This document shows, piece by piece, positions 1-5,055 of a DNA stretch of 14,159 nt. The notes beneath the pieces were generated by a model, which saw nothing but the letters and a program-made list of their open reading frames with translations, was not told the origin of the DNA and ran no database searches. The stretch is from an uncultured Collinsella sp. (lineage in GTDB: Bacteria > Actinomycetota > Coriobacteriia > Coriobacteriales > Coriobacteriaceae), in assembly GCA_902493915.1 (NCBI GenBank), contig CABUQY010000040.1, positions 1-14,159 of the forward strand, read 5' to 3'. A program made the translations under genes and the position numbers. Positions within the stretch are counted from its first letter, which is position 1, and each line of letters opens with the position of its first letter.

Positions 1-2
1 AG

Positions 3-158
3 GCTCTCGCTGACGCTCGTATTTCCTATGTCAATATCGCCGATTGCCTGTGGACGGGTGATCGGGCATCGACTAAGAACGCTCCATCTCGCGTCCTCAT
101 ACAATACGACGACCTGAGCCCTCAGTCGCTCATCGTTCTTCAAGAACAGCTGCAATAA
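3..158 (+). CDS. 3' end of an unrecognised protein gene (partial)
   Basis: An open frame enters from the left edge and runs 51 codons to TAA at 156-158. Its last residues read RVLIQYDDLSPQSLIVLQEQ followed by LQ. A perfect terminator hairpin begins 13 bases after the stop, which is the main reason to believe the frame is real and coding on this strand. The other two forward frames have stops inside the stretch. I do not recognise the family: the tail has no metal-binding, catalytic or membrane motif. It may be the C-terminal helix of a larger cytoplasmic protein. The rest of the gene lies outside the window. Confidence 0.5.
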   Translation, partial: ALADARISYVNIADCLWTGDRASTKNAPSRVLIQYDDLSPQSLIVLQEQLQ

Positions 159-165
159 GCCAACG

Positions 166-199
166 AAAAAGGCCCGAACCAATACGGTTCGGGCCTTAT
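166..199. terminator. Bidirectional intrinsic terminator
   Basis: A perfect 10-bp stem, GGCCCGAACC (171-180) and GGTTCGGGCC (186-195), has a 5-base loop. AAAAA lies at 166-170 and TTAT at 196-199. Read leftward, the hairpin is followed by TTTTT, so it is a strong terminator for the rubrerythrin gene. Read rightward it ends the partial gene that stops at 158, with a weaker T-tract. Confidence 0.88.
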
Positions 200-230
200 C
201 GTGCTAGAGAATGTCTCTCAGGCGATTGGC

Positions 231-791
231 TTAGCCGAAGTAGCGCTTGAGCAGGCCGGCGAAAGCCTTGCCGTGGCGGGCCTCGTCGCGAGCCATCTCG
301 TGCACGGTGTCGTGGATGGCATCGAGGCCGGCGGCCTTGGCACGCTTGGCAAGATCGGTCTTGCCGGCGGTGGCGCCGTTCTCGGCCTCAACGCGCATCT
401 CGAGGTTCTTCTTGGTGGAGTCGGTCACGACCTCGCCCAGGAGCTCAGCGAACTTGGCGGCGTGCTCGGCCTCCTCGTGGGCAGCCTTCTCCCAGTACAG
501 GCCGATCTCGGGATAGCCCTCGCGATGGGCGACGCGAGCCATGGCCAGGTACATACCGACCTCAGAGCACTCGCCCTCAAAGTTGGCGCGCAGGTCGGCA
601 ACGATGTCCTCGGAGACGCCCTCCATCTTGGCGACGCCCACGACGTGCTCGGCAGCCCACTCGAGCTGACCCTCCTCCTGCTTCAAGAAACGAGAACCGG
701 GAACGCCGCACTGGGGGCACTTGAAGTCCTCGGGCAGCTGGTCGCCGTCGAACTCTTCCACATAACCGCAAACGGGGCAAACAAACTTCAT
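231..791 (-). CDS. Reverse-type rubrerythrin / NADH peroxidase
   Basis: This 186-aa cytoplasmic non-haem iron protein should reduce hydrogen peroxide in an anaerobe, taking electrons from NAD(P)H through a partner reductase. An N-terminal rubredoxin domain carries CPVCGY at residues 5-10 and CPQCGV at 25-30, giving the four Cys ligands of one Fe(SCys)4 site. The ferritin-like four-helix domain follows, with diiron-ligand motifs EGECSE near 72-77, EEAEH at 106-110 and EMARDEARH at 165-173. Rubredoxin before the diiron domain is the 'reverse' order known from Clostridium acetobutylicum; classical rubrerythrin has it at the C-terminus. The frame is open further upstream, but the ATG at 791 is preceded by AAAGGA at suitable spacing and begins exactly at the rubredoxin domain. 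It is monocistronic, with its own promoter and terminator. Confidence 0.93.
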   Translation of the reverse strand: MKFVCPVCGYVEEFDGDQLPEDFKCPQCGVPGSRFLKQEEGQLEWAAEHVVGVAKMEGVSEDIVADLRANFEGECSEVGMYLAMARVAHREGYPEIGLYWEKAAHEEAEHAAKFAELLGEVVTDSTKKNLEMRVEAENGATAGKTDLAKRAKAAGLDAIHDTVHEMARDEARHGKAFAGLLKRYFG

Positions 792-875
792 GATTCGATC
801 CTTTCGATCGATGGCGATGGGGCGCTTGTCCGGTCCCGTAAGGGCCCTCTCCGGACGTGCGTCTTGACGGGTTCT

Positions 876-903
876 ATTATCCATAAATGCAACCAAATGT
901 GAA
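876..903 (-). promoter_or_regulatory. Candidate sigma-70 promoter of the rubrerythrin gene
   Basis: On the minus strand TTCACA (903-898) is followed after 16 bases by GATAAT (881-876). This predicts a start near 870 and a leader of about 80 bases. The surrounding AT-rich block is unlike the GC-rich genes around it, as expected of a promoter. A 6-bp dyad (GTCCGG at 828-833, CCGGAC at 851-856) lies in the leader. Confidence 0.5.
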
Positions 904-950
904 GCCTATTAGGAATGATTTTTAATAAAATAATTTTGAGATATGAAGAT

Positions 951-1028
951 GTTGATTGATTAACGATTGGCAGGCCGCCTTTGACCGCCGCTGAGTACAA
1001 TCGGTCGAGCAAATGTTGACCAATCAAC
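951..1028. promoter_or_regulatory. Pair of matching 14-bp dyad sites (putative operators)
   Basis: GTTGATTGATTAAC (951-964) and GTTGACCAATCAAC (1015-1028) are each imperfect palindromes of the form GTTGA-N4-TNAAC. The second, read on the other strand, matches the first at 12 of 14 positions. They are 64 bp apart centre to centre, about six helical turns, so both would face the same side of the DNA. The right-hand site ends only five bases before the Shine-Dalgarno of the alcohol dehydrogenase gene. A -10-like TACAAT (996-1001) lies between them. This is the layout of a repressor that loops DNA or binds cooperatively. The regulator is not identified. Confidence 0.5.
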
Positions 1029-1047
1029 AAATGAAGGAGTTTCCTTT

Positions 1048-2268
1048 ATGCATCTAGCCCGTCGTGCCTGGTGCCGAACATATCAGACGGTTTTTCGCAT
1101 TGCATTGCCGATCCTGCCCTATACCGAGCCGCGCATTTTGGAGCATGCCGAGGATGTGCCCGCGGTGCTTCAAAAGCGCTCGATCCAGAAGGTCCTTATC
1201 GTGACGGACCCTGGTATTGCACGTTTGGGGCTCACGGCATCACTCGAGCGTGCGCTTACGGCTCAGGGGGTTGGCGTTGCGGTCTATGCCGAAACGCGTG
1301 CGAACCCCACGGTCTCGAATGTGGAGGAGGCAGCGTCCCTGTATCGAGAGAGCGCCTGCCAGGCCATTATCGGTTTTGGCGGAGGATCGGCCATGGACTG
1401 CGCCAAGGGCGTGGGTGCACGCATCACGCAGCCAAGCAAGCCCATCAACAAGATGCGCGGCCTGCTGCGGATTCATCGTCGCCTGCCGCTGCTTATCGCC
1501 GTTCCCACTACGGCAGGCACGGGAAGCGAGGTCACGCTCGCGGCGGTTATCACCGATGACGAGACGCACTACAAGTACCCCATTAACGACTTTGTGCTTA
1601 TCCCGCGCTTTGCGGTGCACGACCCCGAGTTTACGCGCGGTCTGCCCGCCTCCATTACGGGGCAGACGGGTATGGGCGCCCTGACGCATGCCGTCGAGGC
1701 CTTTATCGGGCGAAGCACCACGCCCTATACGCGTAAGATGGCGCGACAGGCGGTGCAGCTCATCCACGACAATTTGCTCGAGGCCTATGAGCATGGCGAC
1801 GACATGCGTGCGCGTCGCAATATGCTTTCGGCGGCGTATAAGGCGGGCGTTGCGTTTACCCGCTCCTATGTTGGATATGTGCATGCCATCGCGCACAGTC
1901 TGGGCGGCCGATACGGAATTCCGCACGGTTTGGCCAACGCGATCATCCTGCCGCATATGCTTCGCGCTTATGGCGAAGCTGCTACTCCTAAGCTCGCCGA
2001 TCTCGCCCGCATGGCCGGCATCGCGCCGGTTAACGCGCAGGACAGCCTGGCGGCCGAGGCCTTTATCGATTGGATCGATTGTATGAACGAGACCCTGGGA
2101 ATCCCCAGATATGTCTCGGGCATTCGCCGCTCCGACATTCCGCAGATGGCGGCACATGCCGATGCCGAGGCCAATCCGCTATACCCCGTTCCACTTTTGA
2201 TGGACCGTTTGGAGCTCGAGCGTATGTACGAGGTCGTCGCGGGTGGTATGTTTGAGGACGAGAACTAG
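1048..2268 (+). CDS. Iron-containing (group III) alcohol dehydrogenase
   Basis: This 406-aa cytoplasmic enzyme would interconvert an alcohol and an aldehyde using NAD(P)H. The dinucleotide-binding half shows GFGGGSAMDCAKG (109-121) and PTTAGTGSEVT (153-163), both hallmarks of the Fe-ADH/DHQ-synthase fold. The all-helical half carries metal ligands H214, H279 and H293 in HAIAHSLGGRYGIPHGLAN, matching the FucO pattern. The fourth ligand, the Asp of GMDALTHA, is Gly here (G210 in GMGALTHA). The enzyme may therefore bind metal differently, bind it weakly, or have changed activity. The start is ATG 1048 with AAGGAG at 1034-1039. The 20 residues before the first recognisable domain are basic and unusual but follow the best ribosome site. 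It is the first gene of an operon with the aldehyde dehydrogenase; the stop overlaps the next gene's Shine-Dalgarno. The substrate cannot be read from the sequence. Confidence 0.9.
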   Translation: MHLARRAWCRTYQTVFRIALPILPYTEPRILEHAEDVPAVLQKRSIQKVLIVTDPGIARLGLTASLERALTAQGVGVAVYAETRANPTVSNVEEAASLYRESACQAIIGFGGGSAMDCAKGVGARITQPSKPINKMRGLLRIHRRLPLLIAVPTTAGTGSEVTLAAVITDDETHYKYPINDFVLIPRFAVHDPEFTRGLPASITGQTGMGALTHAVEAFIGRSTTPYTRKMARQAVQLIHDNLLEAYEHGDDMRARRNMLSAAYKAGVAFTRSYVGYVHAIAHSLGGRYGIPHGLANAIILPHMLRAYGEAATPKLADLARMAGIAPVNAQDSLAAEAFIDWIDCMNETLGIPRYVSGIRRSDIPQMAAHADAEANPLYPVPLLMDRLELERMYEVVAGGMFEDEN

Positions 2269-2277
2269 GAGGTTGCC

Positions 2278-3657
2278 ATGAACACCGAGGAAATTGCGCG
2301 CATCGTCGGCGATCAGCGCACCTACTTTAAGACGCACGCCACGTTTGATGTCGATGCTCGGCGTCGTGCGCTCGTGAGTTTACGCGATGCGGTACGGGCC
2401 CACGAGGCCGATATCGCCCATGCGCTCAAGACCGATTTGGGAAAGTCGCATGACGAGGCCTATATGTGCGAGATCGGCACGTCGCTTTCCGAGATTCGAC
2501 ATCAGATTGCGCATGTGGCTCGATGGAGTCGCCCGCGTCTGCGTCCGTGTGACCTCGCCAACGCCGTGAGTGTGTGCAAGACGCAGGCCGTGCCCTATGG
2601 CGTCACACTCATCATGGCTCCGTGGAACTACCCGTTTTTGCTGACGCTCGAGCCACTCGCCGGCGCCCTTGCCGCGGGCAATACCGTGGTCATCAAGCCG
2701 AGCGCATATGCTCCGGCATCGAGCGCGGTGCTCAAGCAAATCTGTGAAGAGGCATTTGATTCGCGCCTGGTGACGGTTGTCGAGGGCGGGCGCGCCGAGA
2801 ACGAAGCGCTGCTCGATGAGCACTGGGACAAGATCTTCTTTACCGGTAGCGTTCCGGTCGGCAAGCTCGTCATGGAGCGTGCAAGTAAAAACCTTACGCC
2901 CGTGACGCTTGAGCTGGGCGGAAAGAGTCCCTGCATCGTGGATGCGACGGCAAACCTGAAGGTCGCGGCGCGGCGTATCGCCTTTGGTAAATGGCTCAAC
3001 GTGGGGCAAACCTGTGTAGCGCCCGACTACCTGCTGGTCGATGCGCGCGTGCACGACGAGCTGCTGGACCTTATCAAGGAGGAGGCCCGCCGTATGTTTG
3101 GCGAGCATCCGCTCGATAACGAGGATTACGGGCATATCGTCAACGCCAAGCATTTTGCGCGCGTACGCGGGCTGATCGACCCCGATAAGGTTGTGCTTGG
3201 AGGCACGGCGCGCGAGTCGTCGCTCAAGATCGAGCCGACGATTTTGGACGGCGTGACCCCCGATGACGCCGTGATGCAGGAGGAGATCTTCGGCCCCATT
3301 TTGCCGGTGCTGACGTTTGAGAGCCTAGACGAGGCCGAGACGTTTATTACAGATCGTCCGACGCCGCTGGCTCTGTATATCTTTAGCCAGGATCGCGCAG
3401 TTCAGCAGCGCTTTGTGCGTTACGTGCCCTTTGGCGGCGGCTGTGTCAACGACACGATCATGCACTTGGCTACGAGCCATATGGGCTTTGGCGGCATGGG
3501 CGCGAGCGGTATGGGGCAGTACCATGGACACGAGAGCTTCGATACGTTTAGCCACAAGAAGAGCATCGTGAACAAGGCAACGTGGTTGGACGTGCCATTC
3601 CGCTATGCTCCTTACGCAAGCTGGAAGCACAAGTTCGTGCGCATGTTTGTGCATTAG
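2278..3657 (+). CDS. NAD(P)-dependent aldehyde dehydrogenase (ALDH class 3-like)
   Basis: This 459-aa protein is full length for short class 3-type ALDHs such as fatty-aldehyde dehydrogenases. Visible motifs are APWNYPF (114-120) in the cofactor site, FTGS (188-191), LELGGKSP with the general-base Glu at 212, and GQTCVAPDY with the nucleophilic Cys at 246. The 34-residue Glu-Cys spacing is the family norm, so the enzyme should be active. EEIFGPILPV and the FGGMGASGMGQYHG stretch also match the family. It would oxidise an aldehyde to the acid, probably the aldehyde made or used by the ADH encoded 9 bases upstream. AGGAGG at 2267-2272 overlaps the ADH stop codon, so translation is likely coupled. 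The C-terminal segment is Tyr- and Phe-rich and basic, as in membrane-associating class 3 enzymes, but I see no clear transmembrane helix. I see no strong terminator after the gene. Confidence 0.92.
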   Translation: MNTEEIARIVGDQRTYFKTHATFDVDARRRALVSLRDAVRAHEADIAHALKTDLGKSHDEAYMCEIGTSLSEIRHQIAHVARWSRPRLRPCDLANAVSVCKTQAVPYGVTLIMAPWNYPFLLTLEPLAGALAAGNTVVIKPSAYAPASSAVLKQICEEAFDSRLVTVVEGGRAENEALLDEHWDKIFFTGSVPVGKLVMERASKNLTPVTLELGGKSPCIVDATANLKVAARRIAFGKWLNVGQTCVAPDYLLVDARVHDELLDLIKEEARRMFGEHPLDNEDYGHIVNAKHFARVRGLIDPDKVVLGGTARESSLKIEPTILDGVTPDDAVMQEEIFGPILPVLTFESLDEAETFITDRPTPLALYIFSQDRAVQQRFVRYVPFGGGCVNDTIMHLATSHMGFGGMGASGMGQYHGHESFDTFSHKKSIVNKATWLDVPFRYAPYASWKHKFVRMFVH

Positions 3658-3780
3658 AATCAGATGGTGTAGCGACAAACGGTCGAAAAGGCGCGGGTGG
3701 GGCGAATTTGTGTCCGCACGGGCCCGTAAGCTTCTCAGTACGGTTAAGCGCCGATTTATCCTGCTGTTAGAGGAGCTGCT

Positions 3781-4107
3781 ATGTACGAGCCTTCACGTGT
3801 TCTTCTGTCGTTTCACATCGCAGGATTTCAATATGCCGACGGCGCTTTGGTCCTGGGCGATCTTAAGGTCGGCGATAAGCTGACGCTGTGTGCCGAGCGC
3901 GATAATCCCCATGACCCCGAGGCGGTTGCGATCTATTACGGCAACACCAAGCTTGGGTATGTTCCGGGAAACGAGGTCGGCCCGCTGTCCTTGATGATGT
4001 ATTACGGCCACGAGGACGTATTTGAGGCCCGCGTGCAACAGGTTGCTCCCGAACGCAGCCCGTGGCATCAGGTGCGCGTTGGACTCTACGTGGTGGATGC
4101 TCGCTAA
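3781..4107 (+). CDS. HIRAN-domain protein
   Basis: This 108-aa protein is almost entirely one HIRAN domain, a small beta-barrel that in eukaryotic HLTF binds 3' ends of single-stranded DNA and in bacteria often occurs alone. The match rests on FHIAGFQY (11-18), the core VGDKLTLCAERDNPHDPEAVAI (30-51, including E39, N42, D45 and A48) and LGYVP (58-62). Start ATG 3781 follows AGAGGAG with 5-base spacing. It is followed after 18 bases by a small charged protein and then a metallophosphoesterase, all in one direction, so an operon acting on nucleic-acid ends or repair intermediates is plausible. The 123-base gap before it holds a 10-bp palindrome ACGGGCCCGT (3718-3727) without a T-tract; I find no convincing promoter. 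Confidence 0.85.
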   Translation: MYEPSRVLLSFHIAGFQYADGALVLGDLKVGDKLTLCAERDNPHDPEAVAIYYGNTKLGYVPGNEVGPLSLMMYYGHEDVFEARVQQVAPERSPWHQVRVGLYVVDAR

Positions 4108-4125
4108 TCGGTAAGGGAGGCGGCC

Positions 4126-4305
4126 ATGTTTGATAACGATGATCTGTTCGATCTGACAGACGATCCGTTTGAGTGGGATCTGCTACTCGATGACGATGAG
4201 TTGGAGCAGGATCGTAAGAAGCGGCAGGGCAAGAACGCCCAGAGTGATGCGTCGAAAAAGAAAGACAAACGCCGCCGCGGACTGTTCGGCGGGCTCTTTG
4301 GATAA
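4126..4305 (+). CDS. Small charged protein of unknown function (59 aa)
   Basis: The frame opens at ATG 4126 after a strong Shine-Dalgarno AAGGGAGG (4113-4120, 5-base spacing) and ends at TAA 4303-4305. The sequence is sharply bipartite. Residues 1-28 are very acidic (about a dozen Asp/Glu, with aromatic and Leu residues between, starting MFDNDDLFDL). Residues 30-51 are Lys/Arg-rich. The last nine residues are RGLFGGLFG, a doubled G-L-F-G. No cysteine, signal peptide or membrane helix is present. Its tight position between HIRAN and phosphoesterase genes and its strong ribosome site support real expression. I do not recognise the family. The acidic, DNA-like N-terminus with a basic tail could suit a nucleic-acid mimic or a protein partner; this is inference only. 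Confidence 0.72.
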   Translation: MFDNDDLFDLTDDPFEWDLLLDDDELEQDRKKRQGKNAQSDASKKKDKRRRGLFGGLFG

Positions 4306-4357
4306 CCGCCACATCGCTGCGTCTGTATACTTAGCACGAGTTGAACACGTTGCGAAA

Positions 4358-4374
4358 TGAGGACAGAGACGATG
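4358..4374 (+). promoter_or_regulatory. Ribosome site deciding the phosphoesterase start
   Basis: TGAGGAC (4358-4364) lies 8 bases before ATG 4372. The in-frame ATG at 4357 overlaps this site and has no Shine-Dalgarno of its own, so 4372 is the better start. Confidence 0.6.
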
Positions 4375-4917
4375 ATGTGGTTTACCGCCGACCTGCACCT
4401 GGGCGATACGAATATCTTGCACGACATGGATCGGCCGTTTGGCTCGGTCGAGGAGATGAATCGCAAGGTCATCGATGCCATCAATGAGTGCGTGGCTGCG
4501 GATGACCGCCTCTATATTTTGGGTGACTTTACCTATCATTTGCCCCTGGCGGAGGCGGTGCGCCTGCGCGAGCGTATCGAATGCCAGAACGTGACGCTCA
4601 TCCGTGGTAACCATGACGGCGACTGGGAAGATCCCGACGTACCGCAGATTTGGGAAGACGTGCGCGATTACCTGGAGATTGCTCCCGGCTATGCCAAGGG
4701 CCATCGTCTGGTTATGAGCCACTACCCCATGCTCAGCTGGAACGGCAAGGCACGTGGCGCCATTATGCTGCATGGGCATATCCACAGCAGGGGTGACCGC
4801 ACCAACGCACGCAACCGCGATCGCGAGCGTCCCATTTATCGCTACGATGTGGGCCTCGACGCCAACGACTACAAGCCCGTAAGCCGAGACCAGATCCTGA
4901 ATTTCTTTGGACTGTAG
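4372..4917 (+). CDS. Calcineurin-like metallophosphoesterase
   Basis: This 181-aa two-metal phosphoesterase is a compact single domain. All five family blocks are present: DLH (7-9), GDF (51-53), GNHD (79-82), SHYP (116-119) and HGHIH (134-138). They supply the Asp, His and Asn ligands of the dinuclear centre, so catalysis should be intact. The short form starting directly at the first beta strand resembles YfcE/phage-type single-domain phosphoesterases. Possible substrates include cyclic nucleotides, nucleotide ends or phosphoproteins, and the sequence does not decide between them. It lies 66 bases after the small charged protein gene. A weak TATACT (4326-4331) could give it extra transcription but has no good -35. 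Two hairpins end the unit. Confidence 0.88.
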   Translation: MMWFTADLHLGDTNILHDMDRPFGSVEEMNRKVIDAINECVAADDRLYILGDFTYHLPLAEAVRLRERIECQNVTLIRGNHDGDWEDPDVPQIWEDVRDYLEIAPGYAKGHRLVMSHYPMLSWNGKARGAIMLHGHIHSRGDRTNARNRDRERPIYRYDVGLDANDYKPVSRDQILNFFGL

Positions 4918-4922
4918 CTCGC

Positions 4923-4960
4923 AAACCGCCACGAAGGGGACAGGCACCTTTGTGGCGGTT
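4923..4960 (+). repeat. Hairpin with GGGGACAGGCACC core
   Basis: AACCGCCAC (4924-4932) pairs perfectly with GTGGCGGTT (4952-4960). The 19-base loop contains AAGGGGACAGGCACCTTTG, whose AAGG and CCTT ends can pair as well. It sits immediately downstream of the phosphoesterase stop. The inner GGGGACAGGCACC resembles a short motif I remember as recurring between genes in Gram-positive anaerobes, so it may be a dispersed palindromic unit. It may also slow polymerase just before the terminator. Confidence 0.5.
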
Positions 4961-4962
4961 CT

Positions 4963-4997
4963 GGCGCCGTTGCCATTCTGGCAGCGGCGCCTATTTT
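4963..4997 (+). terminator. Strong intrinsic terminator after phosphoesterase
   Basis: A 12-bp stem, GGCGCCGTTGCC (4963-4974) with GGCAGCGGCGCC (4980-4991), has one G-U pair and a 5-base loop ATTCT, and is followed by TATTTTG. This is a clear Rho-independent terminator separating the HIRAN cluster from the DUF2130 gene. Confidence 0.85.
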
Positions 4998-5055
4998 GTC
5001 CGCGCGGCGCGGTAGAGTGTAGGCGGTTGAAATTTGCGTCCATTGAGGAGCTGCT

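Noticed and set aside
201..902. A 233-codon open frame on the plus strand opposite the rubrerythrin gene
   Set aside because: It mirrors the third-position bias of the real minus-strand gene, has no ribosome site and gives a low-complexity Leu/Gly/Ala/Val protein without domains.
981..1001. TTGACC followed by TACAAT as a promoter of the ADH operon
   Set aside because: The spacer is only 9 bases, too short for sigma-70. The TACAAT may still serve as a -10 with help from a bound regulator, but TTGACC is not its -35.
1240..2157. A 305-codon open frame opposite the alcohol dehydrogenase
   Set aside because: Long antisense frames are common in GC-rich coding DNA. The product has no family features, whereas the plus strand encodes clear Fe-ADH motifs.
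4326..4331. TATACT as an internal promoter for the phosphoesterase
   Set aside because: No -35-like box lies at 16-18 bases upstream, so it was not listed as a promoter.
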